A stretch of 34,737 nt of DNA from CAZGNZ01 sp964527215 (GTDB taxonomy: Bacteria; Fidelibacterota; Marinisomatia; SCGC-AAA003-L08; JACNLC01). The DNA lies in contig CAZGNZ010000042.1 in the NCBI GenBank assembly GCA_964527215.1, positions 1 through 34,737 on the forward strand. The letters run 5' to 3'. Position numbers and translations under genes: made by a program. The notes beneath the pieces were generated by a model that was not told the DNA's origin, made no database searches, and was given only the letters and a program-made list of their open reading frames with translations. This document shows positions 15,158 to 25,000 of the stretch, piece by piece (position 1 is the stretch's first letter; each line of letters opens with the position of its first letter).

Positions 15158-15781
15158 TTATTCTTCGGTTTCTTCCGTTGCGGTTTTGCCGGATTCACCC
15201 AGTTCAAAACGAACAAAACGGGCAATACTGATATTCTCACCAAGCTTGGCAACGGTTTCTGTGAGCAGATCCTTGATTGTCTTCGCGGAATCTTTGACAT
15301 AGGCCTGTTCCATCAGAATGGATTCCTGATAGAATTTTTCCATTCGGCCCTCGACGATCTTTTCAATAATATGTTCAGGTTTTCCGGATTTCCGGGTCAG
15401 TTCCGTGGCAATGTCACGTTCCTTGGCGATCACGTCGGGATCAAGATTTTCACGACCCACTGCCAGAGGAGCGGCAGCTGCAATGTGCATCGCTACATTA
15501 TGTGTAAATTCTTCAAAGTCCGGTGTTTTGGCAACAAAGTCCGTTTCACAGTTGACTTCAACCATCACACCCAGTTTGGCACCGGCATGAATGTATGTCG
15601 CTATTTTGCCGTCTTTGACTGCCCGACCGGATTTTTTTTGTGCTTTTGCAATTCCGGCTTTTCGCAGATTTTCAATGGCCTTTTCCATATCGCCTTCAGA
15701 GGCTACCAGTGCTTTTTTGCAATCCATCATCCCCGCACCGGTCCGATCGCGTAATTCTTTAACCGCAGCAGCAGTAATCAT
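15158..15781 (-). CDS. tsf: Elongation factor Ts
   Basis: 207 residues, the short type without the coiled-coil length of the E. coli protein. It exchanges GDP for GTP on EF-Tu. The N-terminal UBA-like domain reads VKELRDRTGAGMMDCKKALV, and the catalytic TDFVAKT motif lies near residues 81-87 (NCETDFVAKTPDFEEF). The start overlaps the rpsB stop as ATGA. The acidic tail (EATEETEE-like) is unremarkable. Confidence 0.97.
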   Translation of the reverse strand: MITAAAVKELRDRTGAGMMDCKKALVASEGDMEKAIENLRKAGIAKAQKKSGRAVKDGKIATYIHAGAKLGVMVEVNCETDFVAKTPDFEEFTHNVAMHIAAAAPLAVGRENLDPDVIAKERDIATELTRKSGKPEHIIEKIVEGRMEKFYQESILMEQAYVKDSAKTIKDLLTETVAKLGENISIARFVRFELGESGKTATEETEE

Positions 15782-16572
15782 GCTTCTTTTTGCTCCTTGT
15801 TGTCATCCTTGGGTACTTCTTCGGATGCTGCTTCTGTTTCGGAAGTTTCAGCAGACATTTTTTCAGGGGTTTCTTCATCAGACTTACCATCCACGCCGCC
15901 CCGTGCTTCAATAATGGTATCCACTATGTAATTCACAACCAGCTGGATGGAACGCAGCGAGTCATCATTGGCTGGAATGGGATAATCAATCTGAGTAGGA
16001 TCACTGTTGGAATCCACAATGCCAAACAGCGGAATATTCAGGCGTTTGGCTTCCCGAATCGCAGTATGCTCATGAATTGCATCCACAAAGAACAGGGCAT
16101 CCGGGAGATGCTTCATGTCTTTGATGCCGCGATGCAGGTCCGCCAGACGAATCCGTTCCCGTTCCAGCAGATTCAGTTCTTTCTTGGTCAGATTCTGATA
16201 CAGCTCAGATGATTCTTTTTCCAGCAGCAACAGACGGCGAATACTTTTCTTGATGGTGATAAAATTGGTCAGTGTGCCGCCCAGCCAGCGTTCAACAACA
16301 TAGTACATGCCGCAGCGGTCGGCCCCTTTCTGGATGATATCCTTGGCCTGTTTTTTTGTACCGACAAACAGCACATTGCCGCCCCCGCGGACGATCTTGC
16401 TGATCTCGCGGGAGGCTTTCTCGAGCTGAGACTGTGTTTTCTCCAGATCAATGATGTGAATGCCATTTTTCTTCATGGCAATGAACTGCTTGTAGTTGGG
16501 ATTCCAACGGCTGGTGGGATGTCCGAAGTGAACTCCGGCTTTTAAAAGATTTTCAACGGTAATATGATTCAT
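15778..16572 (-). CDS. rpsB: Small ribosomal subunit protein S2
   Basis: I chose the ATG of MNHITVENLLKAGVHFGH as the start, giving 264 residues. An in-frame TTG 21 bases upstream would add seven residues without an S2-like sequence. The family motifs are clear: HFGHPTSRWNPNYKQFI, then LFVGTKKQAKDII, VERWLGGTLTNF and DALFFVDAIHEHTAIREAKR. The C-terminal 40 residues are a low-complexity acidic tail rich in Glu, Ser and Lys, longer than in E. coli. The ribosome binding site is weak. It sits 25 bp after rpsI and overlaps tsf. Confidence 0.97.
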   Translation of the reverse strand: MNHITVENLLKAGVHFGHPTSRWNPNYKQFIAMKKNGIHIIDLEKTQSQLEKASREISKIVRGGGNVLFVGTKKQAKDIIQKGADRCGMYYVVERWLGGTLTNFITIKKSIRRLLLLEKESSELYQNLTKKELNLLERERIRLADLHRGIKDMKHLPDALFFVDAIHEHTAIREAKRLNIPLFGIVDSNSDPTQIDYPIPANDDSLRSIQLVVNYIVDTIIEARGGVDGKSDEETPEKMSAETSETEAASEEVPKDDNKEQKEA

Positions 16573-16597
16573 ACTTGCTTTCAAATATTCCAAAAAA

Positions 16598-16996
16598 TTA
16601 ACGTTTTGAGAACTGGAAACGCTTCCGTGCGCCAGGCTGCCCGTATTTTTTCCGTTCCACTTCTCTCGGGTCGCGGGTCAGGAAACCGGCTTTTTTGAGA
16701 ATTGGACGCAAATCAGGATCCACTTTCTGCAGAACACGGGAAATGCCCAGACGGATCGCACCGGCCTGACCGGTGAGTCCGCCGCCGTTGACATTCACAA
16801 AAACATCAAACTTTCCGGTCATACTGGTCAGCTCCAGCGGCTGACGCATCACCATCTTCATCGTATCACGACCGAAATATTCTTCAATATCACGGTTGTT
16901 GACAATAAATTTTCCGCTTCCTTTTCTAAACCGGACACGGGCCACGGAAGTCTTTCTACGGCCCACGGCGCTGAGTTCATCTGATTTCTTTGGCAT
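16598..16996 (-). CDS. rpsI: Small ribosomal subunit protein S9
   Basis: 132 residues with the standard S9 pattern: AVGRRKTSVARVRFRKGSGK at the N-terminus, the central VNGGGLTGQAGAIRLGISR, and the basic tail ending KKYGQPGARKRFQFSKR, which reaches the ribosomal P site. It follows rplM by 22 bp, the conserved L13-S9 gene pair. No anomalies are seen. Confidence 0.98.
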   Translation of the reverse strand: MPKKSDELSAVGRRKTSVARVRFRKGSGKFIVNNRDIEEYFGRDTMKMVMRQPLELTSMTGKFDVFVNVNGGGLTGQAGAIRLGISRVLQKVDPDLRPILKKAGFLTRDPREVERKKYGQPGARKRFQFSKR

Positions 16997-17018
16997 TCAT
17001 TCCCTTTTGTTCTAAAAA

Positions 17019-17447
17019 TTACATTTCGATTGGTTTGGGCTGCTGGGCAGTATGCGGGTGCTCAGGGCCGTTATACACTTTCAAGGACTTTAAAATCTTG
17101 CGGCCCAGACGATTGTGAGGAAGCATTCCCTTGACAGCATGCATAACAACACGTTCGGGATGTTTCTGACGCATGGTCATAAGATCAATTTCTTTGGTTC
17201 CCCCAGGAAAACCTGAATGGCGAAAATAGGTCTTGGCAGTTTCTTTACTGCCCGTAACCGAAACCTTGTCGGCATTTACCACAATCACAAAATCACCCAT
17301 GTTCATGTGCGGTGTGAAAAACGGCTTGCCCTTTCCGCGTAAAACCTGTGCCACATGACTGGCCAAACGACCCAGATTCTGTCCCTCAGCATCAACGATG
17401 TACCAGTCCCTCGTGATGTCTTTTTGCTTGATTGATTCAGTTCTCAT
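17019..17447 (-). CDS. rplM: Large ribosomal subunit protein L13
   Basis: 142 residues, normal length, with WYIVDAEGQNLGRLASHVAQ, GKGKPFFTPHMNMGDFVIVV and GMLPHNRLGRKILKSLKVY. It is an early-assembly protein of the large subunit and the first gene of the rplM-rpsI-rpsB-tsf-pyrH-frr run. The start is preceded by AAGGA at about six bases. A 192-bp AT-rich gap upstream, after pyrC, is the natural place for the operon promoter and possible leader control. I could not identify convincing -35 and -10 boxes there. Confidence 0.98.
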   Translation of the reverse strand: MRTESIKQKDITRDWYIVDAEGQNLGRLASHVAQVLRGKGKPFFTPHMNMGDFVIVVNADKVSVTGSKETAKTYFRHSGFPGGTKEIDLMTMRQKHPERVVMHAVKGMLPHNRLGRKILKSLKVYNGPEHPHTAQQPKPIEM

Positions 17448-17639
17448 CGATTCCTTCGTTCTGTTTTTGATAACAAAAAAGCCAAGAAATTTAAATTCCT
17501 TTTATTTTCTAATACAATAGGAAAGGTATAAGAAAACCCTTTATTCAAAAATAACAGGGATATCAAGTCCATTTCATTGCATGTTCAGCTGGATTCGGTT
17601 GATGGACCCCGTGATCAGTTTGTCCGGCGCAGACCTTTT

Positions 17640-18938
17640 TCAGGATTCCGATGCCTTCCAGATATAATCCTGCGTCAGCGTCAGCCGAACGCGGCCTTTG
17701 AAGGTCTTCCCGATCATTGGTGTATTGCGCGATCTGGAACAAATATGCCCGGCAGTAAACACCCAGCTCTCGTCCGGGTCGATCACCACCAGATCCGTTT
17801 GGGCATTCACCTGCACCGGCGTATCCTTCATCCCGAATATCCGCCGGGGATTCACCGTCAACAGACGAATGACATCTTCCGTAGTCATCCCCGCACCTGT
17901 AAGAACGCCGTGGGTCAGTCCGAATGCAGATTCCAGCCCGATCATCCCGCACGGAGCTGTCAGGAAATCGGCTTCTTTTTCCTCGATGGTATGGGGAGCA
18001 TGATCCGTTGCAATGCAGTCAATTACCCCTGTTTTCAGCCCGTCAATCAGGGCAAGCCGATCGTCCTCCGTCCGCAGCGGAGGCGCAACTTTTGCGTTGG
18101 TATCATAAGTCAGGAGAACGCTGTCTGTTAGTCCCAGATGATGAGGTGTCGCTTCCGCTGTAACTGCCGCACCGCGGTCTTTGAACTGACGGATCAGATC
18201 CACGCTCTTCCGGGTTGTAACATGGGGAATGTGCAGACGTCCGCCGGTATATTCAGCCAGTTCCAGATCACGATAGATCATCACGGATTCAGCAATACCC
18301 GGATTTCCCGGCAGACCGCAGCGCGTTGACACCAGTCCTTCGTGCATGGCCCCGTCATTCCGAATATGAATATCTTCCGCATGATTGATGACGGGGATGC
18401 TGAACTTCTGGCTGTATTCCAGGGCATAACGCATCATCTGTCCATTTTGAACCGGAATTCCGTCATCGGAAACGGCAACCGCGCCGGCATCAACCATTGC
18501 ACCCATTTCCGTGAGTTCATGTCCCTTCTGCCCCTTTGATATGGCTCCGATTGGAATGATATTGATTGGCAGATCGCGGGCTTTTTCAATAATAAAACGA
18601 ATGGATTCGGGACTGTCCATCACAGGCTCTGTATTCGGCATGACACAGACAGTCGTAAAACCCCCTGCCATCGCTGCGTCTGACCCGGTGGCCAGTGTTT
18701 CCTTGTCCTCCCGTCCCGGCTCCCGAAAATGAGCATGGATATCCGTAAATGCCGCCGTTATCAACCGGCCCCCGCAGTTTATTATTTCTGCATCCTCAGG
18801 ATATTCAAAACTGCCGATTTCCTGAATCACACCGTTGCGATACAGCAGGCTGCCATTGGTTTTTTCACCGGACCATGGATCGAAAATCAATCCGTTTTCA
18901 AGAATCACCGTCTTTTTTGTCATTTTGAATGGTTTCAT
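17640..18938 (-). CDS. pyrC: Dihydroorotase
   Basis: 432 residues, a class I dihydroorotase of the amidohydrolase fold that closes carbamoyl-aspartate to dihydroorotate in pyrimidine synthesis. Metal-site residues are visible: DIHAHFREPG with His68 and His70, the VSDDG motif around Asp158-159 that replaces a carboxylated lysine in bacterial class I enzymes, INHAED with His186, HIPHVTT near 236-242, and ATDHAPH with Asp312. The usual PG before the first motif is here TAAFT. The start overlaps the pyrB stop as ATGA behind GGAGGAG, so the two are translationally coupled. Confidence 0.97.
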   Translation of the reverse strand: MKPFKMTKKTVILENGLIFDPWSGEKTNGSLLYRNGVIQEIGSFEYPEDAEIINCGGRLITAAFTDIHAHFREPGREDKETLATGSDAAMAGGFTTVCVMPNTEPVMDSPESIRFIIEKARDLPINIIPIGAISKGQKGHELTEMGAMVDAGAVAVSDDGIPVQNGQMMRYALEYSQKFSIPVINHAEDIHIRNDGAMHEGLVSTRCGLPGNPGIAESVMIYRDLELAEYTGGRLHIPHVTTRKSVDLIRQFKDRGAAVTAEATPHHLGLTDSVLLTYDTNAKVAPPLRTEDDRLALIDGLKTGVIDCIATDHAPHTIEEKEADFLTAPCGMIGLESAFGLTHGVLTGAGMTTEDVIRLLTVNPRRIFGMKDTPVQVNAQTDLVVIDPDESWVFTAGHICSRSRNTPMIGKTFKGRVRLTLTQDYIWKASES

Positions 18939-19870
18939 TTTGACTCCTCCCCGGCTCCCAGCAGCAGATACAGAATGCTCATGCGCACTGCCACACCGTT
19001 TAATACCTGATCCAGGATAATGGCCTGGCCCCCGTCTGCCACCGTGCTGTCAATCTCCACGCCCCGGTTCATCGGTCCCGGGTGCATAATCACAATTTCC
19101 TTTTTGTGTCTTTTCAGCCGTTCGTGGGTTACACCGAACTGCCGGCGGTATTCCCGCACAGACGGGATGATTCCCAACCCCATGCGTTCCCGCTGGATCC
19201 GCAGGATGTTCAGAGCATCAGCCCACTCGATCACTTCATCGATATCGGTGCTGACACGGACCCCAAGATCGGTCATCCCCACCGGGATCAGATGCAGCGG
19301 CCCGCAGAGCGTTACCTCCGCTCCCATGATAAGCAGTCCGAAGATATTGGACAATGCCACCCGGCTGTGGGCAATATCACCCACAATTGCAATTTTCAGT
19401 CCTTCCAGTTTGCCGAATTTTTCATGGATACTCAGCATGTCCAGCATGCCCTGGGTGGGATGCTCATGTGTTCCGTCTCCGGCATTGATCACTGCCGCAT
19501 CCACAAAGCGCGTCAGCGACTGCACAGAGCCGGGTGTGGGATGACGCATTACCACGGCATCCATTTTCATGGCGTAAATATTCTGAATGGTATCTTTCAG
19601 CGATTCGCCCTTTTTCAAACTGGATGAACTGGCAGAAAAGTTGGTAACATCCGCGGAAAGACGTTTTTCAGCCAGTTCGAAAGACATTCGGGTACGGGTG
19701 GAATTTTCAAAAAACAGATTTACCACGTTTACACCGGTGAGAGACGGTACTTTTTTGATCGGACGATCCAGCACTTCCTTGAATGTATATGCCGTATCAA
19801 TAATTTTCTGTAAATCTTCCCTGGGAGCACCCTCAAGGGAGATAAAATGACGACGACTCAAGGCTCCCAT
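18935..19870 (-). CDS. pyrB: Aspartate carbamoyltransferase catalytic subunit
   Basis: About 311 residues from the ATG in a TGATG overlap with pyrR. A TTG directly before it is less likely. It joins carbamoyl phosphate and aspartate, the first committed step of pyrimidine synthesis. The carbamoyl-phosphate loop is FFENSTRTRMSFE near residues 53-65. HPTQ within GDGTHEHPTQGMLD, the second-domain GDIAHSRVALSN and MHPGPMNRGVEI are typical. The strong GAGGAGG ribosome binding site lies inside the last codons of pyrR. No pyrI regulatory subunit is present, consistent with PyrR control. Confidence 0.97.
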   Translation of the reverse strand: MGALSRRHFISLEGAPREDLQKIIDTAYTFKEVLDRPIKKVPSLTGVNVVNLFFENSTRTRMSFELAEKRLSADVTNFSASSSSLKKGESLKDTIQNIYAMKMDAVVMRHPTPGSVQSLTRFVDAAVINAGDGTHEHPTQGMLDMLSIHEKFGKLEGLKIAIVGDIAHSRVALSNIFGLLIMGAEVTLCGPLHLIPVGMTDLGVRVSTDIDEVIEWADALNILRIQRERMGLGIIPSVREYRRQFGVTHERLKRHKKEIVIMHPGPMNRGVEIDSTVADGGQAIILDQVLNGVAVRMSILYLLLGAGEESK

Positions 19871-20427
19871 CAATTGCCCTCCTCAATATACTCCATCAGC
19901 AGAACGGCATCCTCATTGTCCACTTCCTCCAGATGCACATGGATATGTTCATTCAGAGAAGTGGGATAGTTTTTTCCCACAAAATCGGCCCGAATGGGCA
20001 GTTCCCGATGTCCGCGATCAACCAGCACACACAATCCCACGGAGGCGGGACGCCCAAAGGTGAACAGCTCATCCATGGCTGCCCGAACGGTGCGGCCAGT
20101 GTACAGCACGTCATCAAGAAGGATAACGTGGACATTATCCAGACTGAAAAAAATCTCGGTGGATTTTACTTCGGGGGAACCCAGATGGGTGCGGAAATCA
20201 TCCCGATAGAATGTCACCCCCACCATTCCCAAAGGGATATTGGTTTGAGTAATTTCCTCAATCAGGGCATGAATCCGCCGCGCAATGAATTCACCGCGCT
20301 TGCGAATGCCAACCAAAGCGACATTTTCAAAATCGCTGGTTTTCTCAATGATCTCATGCGCCAGCCTCGTGAGGGTACGCTGCACATGGGCTTTTTCCAT
20401 GAGCCTTGTTTTAAGCTTTTTATTCAT
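19870..20427 (-). CDS. pyrR: Bifunctional pyr operon regulator / uracil phosphoribosyltransferase
   Basis: 185 residues with the PRPP-binding motif VILLDDVLYTGRTVRAAMDE around residues 99-118 and the PyrR-typical VALVGIRKRGEFIARRIH near the N-terminus. In Gram-positives PyrR binds the pyr mRNA leader and causes attenuation when UMP is high. It also makes UMP from uracil. Here it is the first gene of pyrR-pyrB-pyrC, with GGGAGA five bases before the ATG. I looked for the known PyrR-binding loop in the upstream 270 bases and found no clear copy, so regulation by that route is unproven here. Some relatives act only as phosphoribosyltransferases. Confidence 0.95.
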   Translation of the reverse strand: MNKKLKTRLMEKAHVQRTLTRLAHEIIEKTSDFENVALVGIRKRGEFIARRIHALIEEITQTNIPLGMVGVTFYRDDFRTHLGSPEVKSTEIFFSLDNVHVILLDDVLYTGRTVRAAMDELFTFGRPASVGLCVLVDRGHRELPIRADFVGKNYPTSLNEHIHVHLEEVDNEDAVLLMEYIEEGN

Positions 20428-20447
20428 GCAAGTCTCCCAACCAGTGC

Positions 20448-20475
20448 ATTAAAATGTATCTGTGAATCCAGACAA
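20448..20475 (-). promoter_or_regulatory. Possible sigma-70 promoter of pyrRBC
   Basis: On the minus strand TTGTCT (20475-20470) and TTTAAT (20453-20448) resemble -35 and -10 boxes with 16 bases between them. The -10 box ends 20 bases before the pyrR ATG, which would give a very short leader. This is a pattern match only and would leave little room for attenuation. Confidence 0.35.
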
Positions 20476-20700
20476 CCCATTCAGCGCGGTGTCCGGTGGT
20501 TAATTTCCGATTGGGATTCTGACTGCGAGGTAGTGTTCTGTTGTAGATTGATCGCTGATTCCTTTTCTACCTCCCGTGCAGAATTAAAGGAAATTCAACC
20601 GCGGAAATTTAGGATTTTCCCAGGTCTGATTCTAATAAAATGTGTTCTTTATCTTGAACCCACATCCGTCCAAAACGAATTTTACACACCTTGCACTTCA

Positions 20701-21382
20701 CTGATAACATTTTCAGTTACAACTGCCAGGGTGTTAAGAAATTCTGGTAATCTTGTCGCCTAAATGCTGTTCCGGGTCAAAAACCGCGTCTCGTCAGGAC
20801 TCGGAATCCGACGCATATATACGGTGGGTGAAGCCACCGGCTCACCATCCATCCCTCATCGGGGGAATGTTGATTCTTTGGTTTTCAGTCGGTGCTTACC
20901 CGGAGAGTTGATCTATTTTGCAAACCAGTATAATTTTCAACGAGCTGTATGAATTTTTAACCGGTCAAATTTAGAAACTCCAAACTGCAGTTAAACCACA
21001 GCCGATATCTATCGTACTACCTGATTGCGATAATGCAAACGCAGGCGATCCCGGCAGGGATCAGGGTAGATAGCCGGTGGCTTCAGCCACCGGCAGGATA
21101 TGTTAGTAATCGCAGTCCTGGAAGGACGACGTTTATTTGAAGGATCAATATACGGGTCACAATTTCCAGATTGACAACACGCGTATTTTTCCTTCTGCCT
21201 TGCTTGTTATACCGTTTGCAGCCAGGACCGCAATCGACAGCATAGCGCGGATGATGGTGAATACCACATCTGTTGGAATGAGGTCCGCGTCCATTAAGGA
21301 TCTGGACTCCGGCGGCAAACCTATTTTACCAGAATCAGCCGCTGGGTTCGGGACAGGGTCCCTTCCCGGGAATCTTCCGGTA
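20701..21382. repeat. 682-bp tandem duplication, copy 1
   Basis: This unit is repeated immediately at 21383-22064 with an offset of exactly 682. The only difference I found is 20706 (a) versus 21388 (g). Its last 62 bases (21321-21382) are a second copy of the 3' end of the giant gene, including its stop codon, cut off from the rest of the gene. The unit has several palindromes and no convincing gene. The open frames of 62 codons in each copy have no ribosome binding site or motif. Confidence 0.95.
21073..21094. repeat. Palindromic module (REP-like), repeated at 21755-21776
   Basis: gccggtggct (21073-21082) and agccaccggc (21085-21094) are perfect 10-base reverse complements with a two-base loop. 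The related cggtgg...ccaccg occurs at 20822-20839, and agtcctggaaggac and tcccggcaggga-type modules lie nearby. Clusters of short modules like these resemble dispersed REP-type intergenic repeats, which is a family-level impression. The second copy arises from the tandem duplication. Confidence 0.65.
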
Positions 21383-22064
21383 CTGATGACATTTTCAGTT
21401 ACAACTGCCAGGGTGTTAAGAAATTCTGGTAATCTTGTCGCCTAAATGCTGTTCCGGGTCAAAAACCGCGTCTCGTCAGGACTCGGAATCCGACGCATAT
21501 ATACGGTGGGTGAAGCCACCGGCTCACCATCCATCCCTCATCGGGGGAATGTTGATTCTTTGGTTTTCAGTCGGTGCTTACCCGGAGAGTTGATCTATTT
21601 TGCAAACCAGTATAATTTTCAACGAGCTGTATGAATTTTTAACCGGTCAAATTTAGAAACTCCAAACTGCAGTTAAACCACAGCCGATATCTATCGTACT
21701 ACCTGATTGCGATAATGCAAACGCAGGCGATCCCGGCAGGGATCAGGGTAGATAGCCGGTGGCTTCAGCCACCGGCAGGATATGTTAGTAATCGCAGTCC
21801 TGGAAGGACGACGTTTATTTGAAGGATCAATATACGGGTCACAATTTCCAGATTGACAACACGCGTATTTTTCCTTCTGCCTTGCTTGTTATACCGTTTG
21901 CAGCCAGGACCGCAATCGACAGCATAGCGCGGATGATGGTGAATACCACATCTGTTGGAATGAGGTCCGCGTCCATTAAGGATCTGGACTCCGGCGGCAA
22001 ACCTATTTTACCAGAATCAGCCGCTGGGTTCGGGACAGGGTCCCTTCCCGGGAATCTTCCGGTA
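21383..22064. repeat. 682-bp tandem duplication, copy 2
   Basis: Second copy of the unit at 20701-21382. Its right end lies inside the giant gene: 22003-22064 are the gene's last 62 bases. Beyond 22064 the sequence continues as coding sequence, while at the equivalent place copy 1 runs straight into copy 2 (junction 21382/21383). This shows copy 2 is the original and copy 1 the added one, or that both arose by unequal crossing-over at the gene tail. Confidence 0.95.
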
Positions 22065-25000
22065 TTGCGGAGCAGACTGCCAGATAGATTCCGCTGGCCC
22101 AATTGCTTCCATTCCATGTGACAGTATAACTGCCGGGTGACTGAATTTCATTCACCAGCACATCCACCGGGCGACCCAGCAGATCAAAAATCCTCAGTTC
22201 AACCCTGGAGCGGATCGGAATCTCGTAAATGATGCTGGTACAGGGATTAAACGGGTTTGGATAAGCCTCGCCCATCTGGAATTCCGTCGGCAGATTCTCT
22301 ACTTCCGGTGTCAGTCCTGTTCCGCTGCGGTCAGCCAGTATTACCTGATTCACTTCCGGAGATTGATCAAATACAATCCGGCATTCCGATAAATCGTTCT
22401 CTGCGGAATTGCTGTATGCCAGCAGAATGTTATTTTCATACACCAGAACCCATTCATCAGGCAGATTGTGACCGGCCAGATCAGGTGCGACTGACAATTC
22501 CAGCTGAAAACCGGCCAGCTGCCCATCGCTGATTATCTCCACAACGGATCCCTGTCTGAAAACAGATGCCGTCCCGGGCTGCCCGCAGCGCTGCACATCT
22601 CCATACAGGATGATATCCATCAGCACCACTACATCCAGGATGTTGATATCCCCATCCATATTTGTATCTCCGGCCCAGCGTTCATAATCATTGCCCACCT
22701 CGTACAGGATCATATCAATGATCATCACAATGTCCTGCACATTCCGATAGCCGTCATTGTTTATATCTCCCCGCAGCCCGACAGTGACCTGAACTCCGTC
22801 AGACAACTCGCTTTCGTTGCCGTGGGTATCCATTGCCGAAATCTGATAACCCGCGGTTGAACCCAGCTCTGCCCCGGTATCCAGCCATTCGGCAGCCGAT
22901 GTTGTTCCAATCAGTGCATCATCACGGTAGATAATAAACTGGTTGAAATCCGGTACTTCCAGACAGCTCCACGACAGAGACACACCATCCTGACCAAAAG
23001 CGCCCTGCAGATCATACGGAGCACCCGGTGCAATGTTATCCACGGAGTATCCCGCAGCCGGGTCTGAAAGCCAGGTCCCTTCATCCATGCCGGCAACCAC
23101 TCTGAACTCGGTTATTGCATCGGTGACCGCAGAAGAATCCTCCAGCGTCGGGACTTCATATACATACACTTCCTGTCCGTAAGCATACCCTGACTCCACA
23201 TTTACCCAGACCGGAAGGTTGTCGATCATATCCAGCCGCTCAACGGAATACCCTTCGGTGCTGCGTCCGGGTTCAGAATTGTCCGCAGGGGCTGCCTGGA
23301 AGGTCAGATATACTCGTCCGCCCTGATCATTGGGAACATCCATGATACTCAAGACCGACGGAACACATGATTCATTTGGCAACAGGCCCGTAGTTCCTCC
23401 GACACACACGCCGCAAATGTCCAGATACGCATCACCTCCCGGAACTCCGGCACAGTCGTCCTCAGGCACACAGTCATTGTCGGGATCATCATCACAGACG
23501 CCGCACTCATCAAAATATGCGGTTCCGAAACAGACTCCGGCACAATCCATGGCCCAGTTTTCCGTCATCCCGGTGTTTCCGCCAACACATTCACCGCAAT
23601 CATCAAAAAATGCCAATCCGTCGGGATCGCCGTTGCAGTCGATGAAATAAAAACAGCTTCCGTCATCCACATAGGCCAGAGGATTGAAATTCAGGGCCTC
23701 CGGATCAGTGCAGCCCAGGATTCCTGCCGGTCCAAACCAAGTAGAGCCGCCCGGCAGGTACAGGAAATTGAAGGTAAATCCCGGATTAACCTCATCCAGA
23801 AATACATTTGTAATCTCCAAAGCCGCATATGAGTGGGTGGATGCGGTGTAAATAATAAACACATTGCCGGGCTGGATAGCCGCACCGCCGTTGAGTTCCC
23901 ATGTGTTCACCGCCCAGACATATCCCGGAGTGTAAATGGAAGGAACATTTACAATACTGGTCAGGGAGCCGTTCAGCTCCAGCAGCATGATCAGACTGGG
24001 ATTGGGGATCATGGGTGCGTAGGCGAACCAGGATTCACTGCCGAAACTGACACCAAAATTACCAGATATCATGATGTCCATTCCGTCCGGTGATCCGCTG
24101 TTGAGATTCAGATCGAAGCTGAAATAAACTGATGAAGAATCCGCGAAGCATCCGCCTGAACCATATTCAGGGATATTGAGCAGGCAGACGTCATCTTCAT
24201 AGCAGTCTTCGTCGTCACAGTCCAGCACACCGTCATTGTCATTATCGATCCCGTCATCACAAACGGATTCGAATCCCGGCGGACTCCAGCCGCCGAAATA
24301 GGCAGAGCCGTTTGGCTGAATCAGGAAATTGAACGTGAAGCTCGGATTCATTTCACTCACAAACACATTGGTAATCTGAAGCAGGATGTATGATTGGTAC
24401 TCTGCAGAAAATATGACAAATATATTGCCCGGCTGCAGGGTGGTTCCGCCATTCACCTCCCAGGAATTGAAGGCCCAGTAATATTCGGTGTCGTAGATAG
24501 TCGGCACTGATATGACGTCTGTCAGACTTCCTTCTGCCTGCAGAAGCATAATGAGGTTGGGATTCGCAATGGGAGGCGCATATTCGAACCATGATTCGCT
24601 GCCGAAGCTGAGACCGAAATTGCCCGAGATCATGATATCCATCCCCACCGGACTGCCGCCGTTGCTGTTCATGCCAAAACTGAAGTATACGGATTCCGGG
24701 TCTGCTCCCATGCTTCCCGATCCCATGATCACATCCTCTGCACCGCAGACCGGACTGTTATGGCACTGCGGGTCATCACAGTCGGACAGACCGTTCAGGT
24801 CATTGTCCACCCCATCGACGCAATTATTTTCGGTTACCGGCGGAAGCCAGCCGTCAAAATAGGTGGAGCCGTTGGGCTGATACAGGAAATTGAAAGTGAA
24901 GCTGGGATTAAACTCATGCACGAAAACATTCGTGATCTGCAGGATTGCATAGGATTGAGTGGAAGCGGTAAACACCGCGAAGATACTGCCCGGCTGGAGA

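Noticed and set aside
20428..20700. A PyrR-binding attenuator upstream of pyrR
   Set aside because: I found no convincing match to the known PyrR-binding loop and no terminator/antiterminator pair in this stretch.
20764..21634. Two identical 62-residue open frames in the 682-bp repeat as genes
   Set aside because: They are translations of palindromic modules, lack start signals, and their identity is explained by the recent duplication of DNA.
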